Shown: positions 45,539 to 54,801 of the stretch, in pieces
Layout of the letters: each line of letters begins with the position of its first letter
How positions within the stretch are numbered: the first letter of the stretch is position 1
NCBI RefSeq assembly: GCF_000317635.1
Contig: NC_019779.1
Span: 1,116,001-1,180,000, forward strand
Direction of reading: 5' to 3'
Length of the DNA stretch: 64,000 bases
Source: Halothece sp. PCC 7418
Lineage (GTDB): Bacteria > Cyanobacteriota > Cyanobacteriia > Cyanobacteriales > Rubidibacteraceae
Position numbers and translations under genes: made by a program
The notes under the pieces: model-generated
Seen by the model: only the letters and a program-made list of their open reading frames with translations
The model's database searches: none
What the model was told of the DNA's origin: nothing

Positions 45539-47713
45539 ATGATACAACTGACTTTAGATCCAGAAACGCAATTAGTGACGGTTGCCGACCCTGACCCTTC
45601 CATTTCTGTCGTGTGGGATCAGGTGATGCAGCAAGCCGTGATGAATACGGGAGTCGGACCGACCGTTGCGTCTCGTGCTTATGGGATGGTGCATACAGCG
45701 ATGTATGATGCTTGGGCAGCGTATGATTCCAGCGCGATCGCGACCCAACTCGAAGATCAACTACAACGTCCAGCAGAAGAAAACACTGAGGCAAACAAAA
45801 CTGAAGCAATGAGTTTTGCTGGCTATCGGGTTTTAAGCGAACTGTTTCCTTCCGAGATTCCTGCTTTTACGGAACAAATGACGGCGTTGGGCTTCGATCC
45901 GAGCAATACCACCACTAATCCCGAAACCCCTGCGGGAATTGGTAATCTTTCGGCGGAGGCTCTCTTAGACTTTCGTGATCAGGATGGGTCGAATCAACTG
46001 GGAAATCATGACCAGGGGACTCTGGGTGTACCTTACTCAGACATTAGTGATTATGAACCAGTTAACAGCCCAGATGTGATGAATCAAATGGATCGTTGGC
46101 TGCCAGAACGAGTTCCCATTGATGCTGAACCGGGAAGTGAAGATCGGATTCAATCATTTTTGACCCCCCATTGGGCAGATGTTGAGCCGTTTGCTCTCAA
46201 TTCAGGCAGTGAATTACGACCAGAACCGCCAGAACCCTTTTTATTAGTGGAAGGAGAGGTCAATGCCCAAGAGGGGACGATTACTTTGGCTGATGGCTCG
46301 ATCGTTGAGATTAGCAAAGATCTGATTGGAACCGTGATTAATCCCGCTTTTATTGAACAAGCAGAAAAGTTGGTAACGGTAAATGCGAATCTCACTGATG
46401 AAGAGAAACTCATTGCTGAGTTTTGGGAAGATGCAGCAGGAACGTCTTTTCCACCAGGGACTTGGATGACGTTTGGTCAATTTGTGTCCGCCCGAGATGA
46501 TAATTCTCTGGATGAAGATGCAAAATTGTTCTTTGCTTTGGGAAATGCCGTATTTGATGCGGGAATTGCCACTTGGGAAGCGAAACGATTTTATGATTAT
46601 GTGCGCCCTGTGCGTGCGATTCGGGAGTTAGGTCGTTTGGGGTTAATTGGTGAGTTTAATGAAGATTTAGGCGGATTCGCCATTGAAGCCTGGCAGCCTG
46701 GTGAAGGGACACAGACAATTTTAGCAACGGATTTCTTAACTTACCAAACCCCCGGTAGCGATCCCTCTCCTCCCTTTGCCGAGTACACTTCGGGACATAG
46801 TGGCTTTAGTGCCTCTGCTGCTACCATCTTAGAAGAGTTTACAGGAAAGGGTGAGTTTGGAGCGTCTGTGACGTTTGAGCCTGGAGACTCTCGTTTTGAA
46901 CCTGGGGTAACCCCGAAAGAGCCAGTGACTCTAGAATGGGAGACGTTTCGGGAGGCTGCGGATGAAGCAGGAGTCTCTCGCATCTATGGTGGGATTCACT
47001 TTGATGATGGGGATCTTAATGGTCGCACTCTCGGAACAGCAGTGGGTGAAGCCGTTTGGGAAGAAACCAATTTCTTGATCGGTGGCGGGTCAAGTTCCAT
47101 TTTTGGTACTTCCGCAGCCGATATGATTGACGTGGCAATGGATTCTGATTTTGATGGTCATCGTGATTTAATTGTGACAGGAGCAGGGAATGACATCATT
47201 AATCTCAGTCAAGCCAGTTTTGGTCAAAATCGAGTTTACGGGAATCGGGGCGATGATTTGCTGATTGCTGGACAACAGGATCAATTCTTTGCTGGGGCGG
47301 GAAACGATACCTTTGAAGGCTCTACCAGTGGTGGCGATAACCAAATTTATGGCGGTGAGGGGAACGATTTATTTTTCAATGGTCAGAATGATCGCCTTTT
47401 TGGCGGGACAGGAGATGACCGTTTCTTCATGACAGAAACCAGTGGAAATAATGTGATTACTGGTGGGTCAGGGTCAGATCTGTTCTCGATTGTCAATGCA
47501 GGTTTTCCCGAAAGCCCGAATGTGATTACTGATTTTACTAGTGGGGTTGATCGCCTTCAGATTGCAGGAATTCCTGATTTAGAGGAGTTGGCTGATTTGA
47601 CTTTGGTTGAGGGCGACTTGGGGACGACGATTAGCATTGACGATCGCGCGATCGCCATTCTACAAAACCTCACCGCAAGCAGTCTCAGCAGTGACGACGT
47701 TTTCTTTGCCTAG
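45539..47713 (+). CDS. Vanadium-dependent haloperoxidase with C-terminal RTX-like repeats
   Basis: Vanadium haloperoxidases use H2O2 to oxidise halides. The 724-residue protein has the vanadate-binding residues in the PAP2-like fold: Lys349 and Arg356 ('AKRFYDYVRPVRAIR'), Ser418-Gly419-His420 ('EYTSGHSGFSASA'), Arg481 and the axial His487 ('SRIYGGIHFDDGD'). Residues about 520-715 are glycine/aspartate-rich nonapeptide-like repeats ('GNRGDDLLIAG', 'AGAGNDTFEGS', 'GGEGNDLFFNG') that bind calcium and mark type I secretion. There is no N-terminal signal peptide, which agrees with C-terminal secretion. The likely role is extracellular peroxide and halide chemistry; halide preference is unknown. 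Confidence 0.9.
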   Translation: MIQLTLDPETQLVTVADPDPSISVVWDQVMQQAVMNTGVGPTVASRAYGMVHTAMYDAWAAYDSSAIATQLEDQLQRPAEENTEANKTEAMSFAGYRVLSELFPSEIPAFTEQMTALGFDPSNTTTNPETPAGIGNLSAEALLDFRDQDGSNQLGNHDQGTLGVPYSDISDYEPVNSPDVMNQMDRWLPERVPIDAEPGSEDRIQSFLTPHWADVEPFALNSGSELRPEPPEPFLLVEGEVNAQEGTITLADGSIVEISKDLIGTVINPAFIEQAEKLVTVNANLTDEEKLIAEFWEDAAGTSFPPGTWMTFGQFVSARDDNSLDEDAKLFFALGNAVFDAGIATWEAKRFYDYVRPVRAIRELGRLGLIGEFNEDLGGFAIEAWQPGEGTQTILATDFLTYQTPGSDPSPPFAEYTSGHSGFSASAATILEEFTGKGEFGASVTFEPGDSRFEPGVTPKEPVTLEWETFREAADEAGVSRIYGGIHFDDGDLNGRTLGTAVGEAVWEETNFLIGGGSSSIFGTSAADMIDVAMDSDFDGHRDLIVTGAGNDIINLSQASFGQNRVYGNRGDDLLIAGQQDQFFAGAGNDTFEGSTSGGDNQIYGGEGNDLFFNGQNDRLFGGTGDDRFFMTETSGNNVITGGSGSDLFSIVNAGFPESPNVITDFTSGVDRLQIAGIPDLEELADLTLVEGDLGTTISIDDRAIAILQNLTASSLSSDDVFFA

Positions 47714-47866
47714 AAACAGAATTCGGATCACCGAGGAGGCGGTGGGGTGCTTGTTTCTCCCTCTGGGAAAGGGATGGGCTTCCCAACCGCCGTCATTCGT
47801 CATTGAAAGATTTTCTGCCTGCTATGCTTTTAAATACAACTCAGCAAGCAGATGTCTAACTTTTAG

Positions 47867-48505
47867 ATGAAACGAAAACAACCGCGTCGAGTCGCTCGTG
47901 AACTGGCGCTTTTAAGTCAAGGTCAAATGGGGAAAGACCCCGAGAAAATTGCTCAGGAAGAATTGAATAATATTGTACTGGCTGCGATTCGCACCCTCAC
48001 TCACGAAGTGGAGGAAACCCTTGAAAATGCAGCCCAAGATTTAAAACGAGGTCGAGACCGTTTACTCAGCAGTGAAACCCGCGCTACGGGAATGAATAGT
48101 GCGAAAACCATGGTTTCCGATGCCGTTGACCAGACCCAAACCGCAATTAATCGCCTCGGTTACGCTATTGAATTGCCAGAATTTCTTTATATTGCCAGTT
48201 TACAGGAAGTACGAGACTATACGTTACAACTGTTAACCACCATTGTTAAACATCGCCAAGAGATTGATGATGCGATTCGAGAGTCTTTGGTCGATTGGAA
48301 TTTTGATCGCCTGCCTAAAATTGATCGGTCTCTCTTACGCATTGCAGTGGCAGAAATGGTATTTTTAGAAACTCCTGTCCAAATTGCAATTAATGAAGCA
48401 GTGGAGTTAGGAAAACGGTATTCTGATGAGGAAGGGTATCGTTTTATTAATGGTGTCTTGCGTCGCGTGAGTAAAAAATTAGAGTTACCGTCATCTCGCG
48501 CTTAA
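47867..48505 (+). CDS. nusB: Transcription antitermination factor NusB
   Basis: NusB binds boxA RNA with S10 and supports rRNA antitermination. The 212-residue protein is longer than the E. coli form because of a cyanobacterial insert (about residues 40-110). The N-terminus 'RRVARELALLSQGQM' and the C-terminal 'DRSLLRIAVAEMVFLETPVQ', 'AINEAVELGKRYSDEEGYRF' and 'INGVLRRV' are standard. ftsY starts 24 bases later, so the two probably form an operon, an order seen in other cyanobacteria. Confidence 0.95.
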   Translation: MKRKQPRRVARELALLSQGQMGKDPEKIAQEELNNIVLAAIRTLTHEVEETLENAAQDLKRGRDRLLSSETRATGMNSAKTMVSDAVDQTQTAINRLGYAIELPEFLYIASLQEVRDYTLQLLTTIVKHRQEIDDAIRESLVDWNFDRLPKIDRSLLRIAVAEMVFLETPVQIAINEAVELGKRYSDEEGYRFINGVLRRVSKKLELPSSRA

Positions 48506-48529
48506 TTACTGGAAAGATTTGGAGTAGTT

Positions 48530-49831
48530 ATGGTTTTTAACTGGTTTCGTCGTCAATTTAATGAACCAGAGGAACAACAATCTCAATCGGATGTTCCCAC
48601 ACAATCCCAACCCGAGGAAACAACCGAGGAGGACAGCGCGATCGCGCCTTCTTCTGCTGTTGAAAGTGATGAAAAATCTGATTCTAAAGTGACGCAAGAG
48701 GCTTCTCCCTCAACTGCAACCCCAGCTTGGCTGCAACAATCAGGGGGTTTGGAAAAACTGGAAGAAACTGCTATTGATGATACTCCACCCGCACCCGAAC
48801 CAACCCCTGCCGAAACAGCTACCGAAGCCGACGAAGAATCCGCTTGGTCTGCGCAAGTTTTAGCCAATCAAGGACGGAAACCCGAGGACATCTCGGAAGA
48901 AGAAATTAGTTGGCTGAAACAGTTACGGAGAGGACTGGGGAAAACTCGTCGTAACTTCCTCAATCAGTTAAAAGCTGTGGTGGGGAAAGGGCCCCTCAAT
49001 GATGACGCAATCATGGAGATTGAGGCGTTACTGTTGCAAGCAGATGTGGGGATTGAAGCAACTGATTATATTATCGAAACCCTACAGGCAAAAATGCGGG
49101 AAGAAGCCCTCCCTCTAGACAGCGCGATCGCGTACTTAAAAGAGATTGTCCAAGACATTTTAGAACGTCCCTTTCAAGAAAAGAATACCCCTGTGACCTT
49201 CGCTCCCGAAAAAGATGAACTGAATATTTGGTTGATTACTGGGGTGAATGGGGCTGGAAAAACGACAACCATTGGTAAACTTGCCCATTTGGGTCAAAAA
49301 TCCGATTATCGCTGTCTCATTGCTGCTGCGGATACGTTTCGGGCTGCTGCGGTAGAACAAGTGAAGGCTTGGGGCGATCGCGCCAATACAGAAGTGGTCG
49401 CTAACCCAGGAAAAAATACTGACCCAGCGGCGGTGGTTTATGATGCGATTACCAAAGCTCAAAGTCAAGGCACGGAACTGTTGTTAGTGGATACTGCTGG
49501 ACGGTTACAAAACAAGAAAAACCTGATGGAAGAGTTGGGGAAAATCCGCAAGGTGATTGACAAAAAAGCCCCTGAGGCGAAAATCGAATCGCTGCTGGTG
49601 ATTGATGCCAGTTTGGGACAAAATGGCTTGAAGCAAGCGGAAGCCTTTACGGAAGTTGCCCGTTTAAGCGGTGTGGTCTTAACTAAGCTCGATGGTAGTT
49701 CTAAAGGGGGAGTTGCTCTGGCGATTTCCAAACAACTCAATCTTCCCATTCGTTTTGTCGGTGCGGGTGAGGGCCTTGAAGATTTACGTCCCTTCTCTAG
49801 TTACGAGTTCGCTGAAGCCCTCTTGAGCTAG
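48530..49831 (+). CDS. ftsY: Signal recognition particle receptor FtsY
   Basis: FtsY is the GTPase receptor that docks SRP-ribosome complexes at the membrane. The 433-residue protein has an acidic, low-complexity A domain (about 1-110), the N helical bundle, and the G domain with 'ITGVNGAGKTTTIGKLAHLG', 'AADTFRAAAVEQVKAWGDR', 'LLLVDTAGRLQNKKNLMEEL', 'TKLDGSSKGGVALAI' and the C-terminal 'IRFVGAGEGLEDLRPFSSYE'. GGAG lies at good spacing before ATG 48530. The SRP RNA partner is at 9967. Confidence 0.97.
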   Translation: MVFNWFRRQFNEPEEQQSQSDVPTQSQPEETTEEDSAIAPSSAVESDEKSDSKVTQEASPSTATPAWLQQSGGLEKLEETAIDDTPPAPEPTPAETATEADEESAWSAQVLANQGRKPEDISEEEISWLKQLRRGLGKTRRNFLNQLKAVVGKGPLNDDAIMEIEALLLQADVGIEATDYIIETLQAKMREEALPLDSAIAYLKEIVQDILERPFQEKNTPVTFAPEKDELNIWLITGVNGAGKTTTIGKLAHLGQKSDYRCLIAAADTFRAAAVEQVKAWGDRANTEVVANPGKNTDPAAVVYDAITKAQSQGTELLLVDTAGRLQNKKNLMEELGKIRKVIDKKAPEAKIESLLVIDASLGQNGLKQAEAFTEVARLSGVVLTKLDGSSKGGVALAISKQLNLPIRFVGAGEGLEDLRPFSSYEFAEALLS

Positions 49832-49888
49832 GGTTTGCCTTTAGCGAATACGTTATCCTGAAGTTGTGCTATCTAATCTAATCTCAAG

Positions 49889-50122
49889 ATGTATAAACGT
49901 TCCTCTTTTAACTCTGATGAGATCGTCAAACGGGCTGAGCAGTTAATGAATGCTGCGTCAAATCGCTATCGGATTACGGTACGAGTGGCTAAACGAGCCA
50001 AGCGTCGCCGTAGTGAGGATAAAGCCCAAGACAATCTCGAAGATCCCTTAATGACTCCTCCTATCCGTGCCATTATTGAAATGTCTGATGAAGTGACTCA
50101 ACCCGAAATCCTCGTCGAGTAA
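49889..50122 (+). CDS. rpoZ: RNA polymerase omega subunit
   Basis: The 77-residue cyanobacterial omega shows '[20 protein letters not shown]', '[20 protein letters not shown]' and '[12 protein letters not shown]'. It helps assemble the beta-prime subunit into RNA polymerase. It lies 57 bases after ftsY and may be the last gene of that unit. A hairpin, CCCTCCT/AGGAGGG, at about 50132-50149 follows its stop without a clear T-run. Confidence 0.94.
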   Translation: MYKRSSFNSDEIVKRAEQLMNAASNRYRITVRVAKRAKRRRSEDKAQDNLEDPLMTPPIRAIIEMSDEVTQPEILVE

Positions 50123-50452
50123 GTTGATTTTCCCTCCTGCCTGAGGAGGGGATTGCTTACCACATTTTACTTGATTTGTCCATTTTTTCTCTTCCGCCTC
50201 GACTTGCGCTTAATTAAAATTCATGCGTTCCGTTGGCTTTGTCAAGGGGGGTCGCTCCAGAAAAAATAACGATTCCTCGCCTCTTTAGGGCTGTATTTTT
50301 ATTTTTGGCACTATTTCCCATTATCTAGAAACATCTTATCATTAAAAAATCTTCAGGGCAAGTTTATCCCCCTGAAAAGTCGCAATTTCGTTCCTCTTTA
50401 CAGACCGTAACATTAATGAATCTCATTATTTTGGGATATCGGTTTAGTCTTT
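50123..50452. other. Intergenic region after rpoZ
   Basis: Between convergent rpoZ and the receiver-like gene. Apart from the CCCTCCT/AGGAGGG hairpin just after rpoZ nothing is seen; no gene or repeat. Confidence 0.5.
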
Positions 50453-51664
50453 TTAATCAATTGAAGAGGGCGACAGTTGTTCCCTTAAACTGGATAAAAG
50501 TTCCTGCATCGACTGGGGATGACCGGGTAGGATTTTAGTTGCAACTTTTTGGAGAAGATGGTGTAGCGTTTCCTGTTGCAGGAGTTGTTGCGGGGACGCG
50601 ATCGCGAGAATGGGTAAATTTTGAATGGTGCTCAGTTGTCGTAAGCCTTCTAGAATCTCGGCATCGACTTCTGTTCCTTCTAAATCTAACAGTAAAATAT
50701 CAGCGCCTTGCTGTTCCACTTGCTGATAAACTTCTCCCCAAGAATGAGCCAGAGAACTGCGATAACCCGCCGTAGATAAATACTGGATAAAGGCATTTAG
50801 CCATTCCGAGGCAATATGATCACAAGCCTGACTGCTCAGTCTTTTGCCATCGACGACCCCCACATAAGGTGCGGTATGTCGAGGAGGGGGATTAATCCCT
50901 GCTGCAAACTGTAACACTGACCACAGGGGATTTTTCGCTTCAGCAGAGTGTAAGGTCAGACAAGGGTAAATGGATAACTTGCCAATTTGATGCCCTAAGC
51001 GAGCCGTTTCCGCATCAAGACAGACAAGGGGTAAGTTAGAGAGGGTTTCTTGTTCGCTGAGTTCTTGCAGAAAATGGCGTGGAATCTGGTCACCAGTGAG
51101 GAGTAAAACATCAGGATGCCAGATCCGTTGCAAGAGTTCGGCTTGTTGGGGATCATCCGCTTCTAAGATGCGATAGTTGACGTTTTTGGCATGGGTTTCG
51201 GGGGGGGTACTTAAAATTTCCGTGACGGGATCGCGCTTCGGAGGAGGAGTCTCCCCAGAATAGTGTAATCGCAAAACGGTTAAGGATTTACGATAGAGAG
51301 AACGAGGGGCTGCACAAACAGAGAGGGCATCTTCTAGGCTGTTGAGTTCAACGGGTAAGGAAAGAAAGGCATCTGCGCCATTATTCATCGCTTCTTGTTT
51401 TTCTCCGCGAGTTCCAGTGACAATAATCGGGAGGTTACAACTGCTGGGATGAGATTTGAGGAGGGTGAGGACATCCCAACCGGAAAGCAGGGGTAAGACT
51501 GGGTTCAGGAGAATGGTACAAGGTTGAAAGGTACGGGCTTTCAGGAGGGCTTCTGTCCCCGATCGCGCGATCGCGACCCGATATCCCAATTGGCGAAGTT
51601 GTTGGGTAATATTGGTTAAATATTGGGCGACTGCTTCCACGACTAACACCAGTTTTCCAGCCAC
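50453..51664 (-). CDS. Multi-receiver regulator lacking phosphorylation residues
   Basis: The product is about 403 residues with no DNA-binding or catalytic output domain: a receiver-like domain (about 5-120), a diverged receiver-like middle (about 150-255) and a third (about 285-400). In the first, the phosphoacceptor Asp is Asn54 ('CTILLNPVLPLLSGWD'), the acidic pair is reduced ('LVLVVEAVAQ') and the conserved Lys is Leu103. The third keeps an Asp ('DILLLDLEG') but not the rest of the pocket. I chose GTG 51664, which overlaps the kinase stop by 22 bases; the longer open frame to 51943 only runs over the kinase gene. It is coupled to that kinase. Confidence 0.8.
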   Translation of the reverse strand: MAGKLVLVVEAVAQYLTNITQQLRQLGYRVAIARSGTEALLKARTFQPCTILLNPVLPLLSGWDVLTLLKSHPSSCNLPIIVTGTRGEKQEAMNNGADAFLSLPVELNSLEDALSVCAAPRSLYRKSLTVLRLHYSGETPPPKRDPVTEILSTPPETHAKNVNYRILEADDPQQAELLQRIWHPDVLLLTGDQIPRHFLQELSEQETLSNLPLVCLDAETARLGHQIGKLSIYPCLTLHSAEAKNPLWSVLQFAAGINPPPRHTAPYVGVVDGKRLSSQACDHIASEWLNAFIQYLSTAGYRSSLAHSWGEVYQQVEQQGADILLLDLEGTEVDAEILEGLRQLSTIQNLPILAIASPQQLLQQETLHHLLQKVATKILPGHPQSMQELLSSLREQLSPSSID

Positions 51665-53232
51665 TTTCTGGGAAGAGGCTTGAGAGTGAAAGGGTTTTGG
51701 GGGGGAGTGGGGGGAAGCAATAAGGTAAACTGCGATCCTTTCCCTTCTTCGGAAATAAAGGAGACATCTCCCCCGTGAGCATGGGCTAAGCGTTGGGTTA
51801 ACACTAATCCTAATCCTGTCCCTGAAAATTGTCGGGTCATGGGGTCTTCTAACTGCTGAAATTTCTGAAAAATCAGATGTTGGGACGATTCGGGAATCCC
51901 AATCCCAGTATCCCAAACTGTAAAGGCGATCCATCCTTCCCATTGACTGACCTCTAAGCCCATTTCCCCTTTTTCGGCGGTAAACTTGCGCCCATTGGAG
52001 AGTAAATGGACTAACATCTGACGTAAGCGCAGTTCATCGGCGATGATAGTTTCTAATCCCTCCTCAATGTGTTGGGTAAATTCGGCGGGGGAGTCGGGGG
52101 TTTGTTGATGGGCTTCTTCATAAGCGCGATCGCAGACTTGTTTGAGATTAACCACTTCGGGATGAATTTGTAACTGTCCTGTTTCTAATCGTGCTAAATC
52201 TAAGAGATCATTCACTAAATTCATCAACTGACGACCACTTTGATGAATTTGATTAACATAGCGCTGTTGTCGCTGATTAAGATCGCCAATACTCTTTTCA
52301 CCCATTAAATTCGACAAGCCGACAATTGCTGTTAAGGGGCTTTTCAGTTCGTGAGTAATGCAGGCTAAAAACTCATCTTTCAGCCGATTTAACTGTACTA
52401 AGTCCGCATTTTTCGCAGCGAGTTCTTTACACAGTTGTCGTTGTTCTGTAATATCAGTGGCGATAACCACCCATAACCCACCCCACTCACTCTCAGGAAG
52501 ATTGAGGGTTAAAAATTGCCAGACTCCTGACGTTTTAGCGGTAGTGGTTTCCTTGGGATGAGCGGATAAGGGAAATAAGGGACAAGGAGAGTGGGTTTCT
52601 CTGACTGTTTGTGGAGTCGCCTCAGGAGATTGAGAAATCACATTACACCATTGTTTTTCCCCTCCAGAGGACTCCCCCGTGACTAAGCAACAATTTTCAG
52701 TGTGAGTGCAAATGTTTTCCCGCCATTGGCTGTTTTGATGGAGCAGTTTTCCCGCTTTAGTTTGTAACATCAAAGGGAGAGGAAGTTTCTCTAAGAAGTT
52801 AATCAGCAATTTTAAATTGGTGGAAGCGGGCTGAGACTCTTCTGTTTTCTCTCGCAACAAAACTTGTAAAATGCTTTCGGTATCTAATTGTCCTCGTAAT
52901 TTTCCTTTGCGATCCACGACGACAATTTTTTCCTGATTGCTGAGCTTTTCCAGATAGGGAAGCAACTGTTGTAAGCTCATTTGCTCGGAAACTGTTGTCA
53001 CAGGAGAGAGTAAGGAAATCACAGAAGAGTCTGCTGCCATTTTATCGTTGATTCCTTGCAAGGCTGTCCCAGCAGAAATAATCCCAAGGGGAAAATCAGC
53101 AGCATTGACCACCACTAAAAAATCACTGTTGTTTGAGCCCAAAGCGGGGAGAATCGTTTCCAGTGTCTTCTCAGACTGACAAGAGGGAACGGACTTGATA
53201 AATTGTTCTAGGGTCGGATCGCAATTAGACAT
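51643..53232 (-). CDS. Sensor histidine kinase with CBS pair and PAS domain
   Basis: The 529-residue soluble kinase has two N-terminal CBS repeats (about 1-130, 'NNSDFLVVVNAADFPLGIIS', 'EKIVVVDRKGKLRGQLDTES'), a PAS-like domain (about 145-265), HisKA with His294 ('FLACITHELKSPLTAIVGLS') and a HATPase domain (about 400-510, 'DTGIGIPESS', 'GTGLGLVLTQRLAHAHGG'). CBS pairs usually sense adenine nucleotides, so an energy-state input is plausible. It is followed by the overlapping multi-receiver gene and is divergent from kaiA across about 300 bases. It is not SasA, which has a KaiB-like N-terminus. Confidence 0.92.
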   Translation of the reverse strand: MSNCDPTLEQFIKSVPSCQSEKTLETILPALGSNNSDFLVVVNAADFPLGIISAGTALQGINDKMAADSSVISLLSPVTTVSEQMSLQQLLPYLEKLSNQEKIVVVDRKGKLRGQLDTESILQVLLREKTEESQPASTNLKLLINFLEKLPLPLMLQTKAGKLLHQNSQWRENICTHTENCCLVTGESSGGEKQWCNVISQSPEATPQTVRETHSPCPLFPLSAHPKETTTAKTSGVWQFLTLNLPESEWGGLWVVIATDITEQRQLCKELAAKNADLVQLNRLKDEFLACITHELKSPLTAIVGLSNLMGEKSIGDLNQRQQRYVNQIHQSGRQLMNLVNDLLDLARLETGQLQIHPEVVNLKQVCDRAYEEAHQQTPDSPAEFTQHIEEGLETIIADELRLRQMLVHLLSNGRKFTAEKGEMGLEVSQWEGWIAFTVWDTGIGIPESSQHLIFQKFQQLEDPMTRQFSGTGLGLVLTQRLAHAHGGDVSFISEEGKGSQFTLLLPPTPPQNPFTLKPLPRKWLENWC

Positions 53233-53527
53233 GGGACACTTCCGAAAATTATCATGCAGTCGGTGAGGGGGAAAACGCTCGCAAATGATTCATTTTGATC
53301 AAACTCCTTGTTGTTGCCGTGAAAATGTTAAATTTTTATAAAGGGTGCTGTTTAAGCTCAAGATGACCCTTTGTTTGGAATGACCATTGGTCACTATCAG
53401 TCAAAGGCTATCTTTCCAGATTTCCTCTAGGGGAAATGAGGCTGAAATAAGTTCCTGCGCCTACTACCCGTTTCGGTCATTGGATGATTCCTCCACTTCT
53501 AGAGTCTCACTAATAATTATTTCAACT

Positions 53528-54355
53528 TTGTCTGCTCAACTATTTATTTGTTTATTCACCATCAGCCCTGATCTCGCCAAATCTGTCAAAGAGATTTTGC
53601 GGGATAAACCTTATCATTTGCGTGTTTTTGACTCATCAGAAGCCGTTATCGGTTATATTCTGGAGCAAACTGAGCAGATCGATTGTTTACTGTTGCATCA
53701 GGGTCAGGGGATAGAAGAAGTGGTCACTTGTTTACGCAATGAAGGTAAACTTTTACCTGCGGTCATTTTAACCACAGAGGCGGACAATCAAGACTTAGTT
53801 TATCACCCTGCCCAAACCTATCTTGCCACGGAAACACTGGCTAAAATTCCGACCGTAATTGAGGGCGCGATCGCGGATTTCCTCCAACTCACTCCCGAAG
53901 CTAAACCGCAATTTGAGATTGAACAGATTAATGAATTTTTAACAATTAAGCAACATCGTTTAACAGAAAAATTACAAGAGCGACTGGGATACAAAGGAGT
54001 GTACTATAAACGAAATCCGCAAGATTTTTTTCGTTACCTCACCTCTGAGGAAAAAAGGAATTTAATCTCAGAATTAACGGAAGAATACCGCCTCATTCTT
54101 TTAGACTATTTTCAGGATGCAACAGAAGTCAATTCCAAAATTGATCAGTTTGTTACCCGTGCGTTTTTTGCTGACCTTTCTGTCTCACAAATCATGGAAA
54201 TTCACATGGATTTAATGGATCAATTTTCTCAACAATTAAAACTAGAAGGTCGCAGTGATGAAATTTTGTTAGATTATCGCCTCACGTTAATTGATATTAT
54301 TGCTCATCTGTGCGAAATGTATCGCCGTTCGATTCCGACAAAAGTTCGGAAATAA
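53528..54355 (+). CDS. kaiA: Circadian clock protein KaiA
   Basis: KaiA stimulates KaiC autophosphorylation. The N-terminal pseudo-receiver (about residues 1-135) and the C-terminal helical KaiC-binding/dimer domain ('RLGYKGVYYKRNPQDFFRYL', 'DLMDQFSQQLKLEGRSDEIL', 'DYRLTLIDIIAHLCEMYRRS') are both present, so it is the full-length type. The start is not secure: the frame is open to a TTG at 53387, but homology of 'SAQLFICLF' to the KaiA N-terminus favours TTG 53528, giving 275 residues. No ATG start is available. kaiB follows after 83 bases, which include a fragment of repeat B. Confidence 0.92.
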   Translation: MSAQLFICLFTISPDLAKSVKEILRDKPYHLRVFDSSEAVIGYILEQTEQIDCLLLHQGQGIEEVVTCLRNEGKLLPAVILTTEADNQDLVYHPAQTYLATETLAKIPTVIEGAIADFLQLTPEAKPQFEIEQINEFLTIKQHRLTEKLQERLGYKGVYYKRNPQDFFRYLTSEEKRNLISELTEEYRLILLDYFQDATEVNSKIDQFVTRAFFADLSVSQIMEIHMDLMDQFSQQLKLEGRSDEILLDYRLTLIDIIAHLCEMYRRSIPTKVRK

Positions 54356-54372
54356 AGCGCAAAACCCAGCGC

Positions 54373-54393
54373 TAGACTAAGAAACGCTTTATA
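54373..54393. repeat. Solo end fragment of dispersed repeat B between kaiA and kaiB
   Basis: TAGACTAAGAAACGCTTTATA matches the outer end of family B (for example 28871-28886) but the rest of the element is absent. Confidence 0.5.
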
Positions 54394-54438
54394 ATGTAAC
54401 ATCAGACTGTCATCTAGCGACCACTGAGCCTCTTTAAT

Positions 54439-54765
54439 ATGAATACCTCTTCTAAAAAAACTTATGTCTTAAAACTTTACGTTGCTGGAAACACCCCTGA
54501 ATCAGTTCGCGCTCTCAATACCCTGAAAACAATTTTAGAAAAAGATTTTCAAGGGGTTTATGCTCTGAAGGTAATTGATGTGTTAAAAAATCCTCAACTG
54601 GCGGAAGAAGATAAAATCTTAGCGACTCCAACTCTGGCTAAAGTGTTACCGCCCCCTGTGAGAAAAATAATTGGCGATCTGTCAGATCGAGAAAAAGTAT
54701 TAATTGGTTTAGATCTACTGTACGAAGAAATTGGCGATGAGCAGGAAGAAGAGTTTCCTGAATAA
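54439..54765 (+). CDS. kaiB: Circadian clock protein KaiB
   Basis: KaiB binds phosphorylated KaiC at night and sequesters KaiA. The 108-residue thioredoxin-like, fold-switching protein is well conserved: '[20 protein letters not shown]', '[20 protein letters not shown]', '[20 protein letters not shown]', and an acidic C-terminus. kaiC begins 36 bases later, so kaiBC is an operon as usual. Confidence 0.98.
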   Translation: MNTSSKKTYVLKLYVAGNTPESVRALNTLKTILEKDFQGVYALKVIDVLKNPQLAEEDKILATPTLAKVLPPPVRKIIGDLSDREKVLIGLDLLYEEIGDEQEEEFPE

Positions 54766-54801
54766 ATATTATTATAAATTAACTTCAAAATAAGGATTGA
54801 A

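Noticed and set aside
47607-47870. Small gene between the haloperoxidase and nusB
   Set aside because: Most of it overlaps the haloperoxidase C-terminus in another frame and the remainder shows no known pattern.
51665-51943. N-terminal extension of the multi-receiver protein
   Set aside because: This part overlaps the histidine kinase gene and translates to low-quality Pro/Arg/Ser-rich sequence; the receiver fold starts just after GTG 51664.
51643-53232. Clock output kinase SasA
   Set aside because: SasA has a KaiB-like N-terminal domain; this kinase has CBS repeats and a PAS domain instead.
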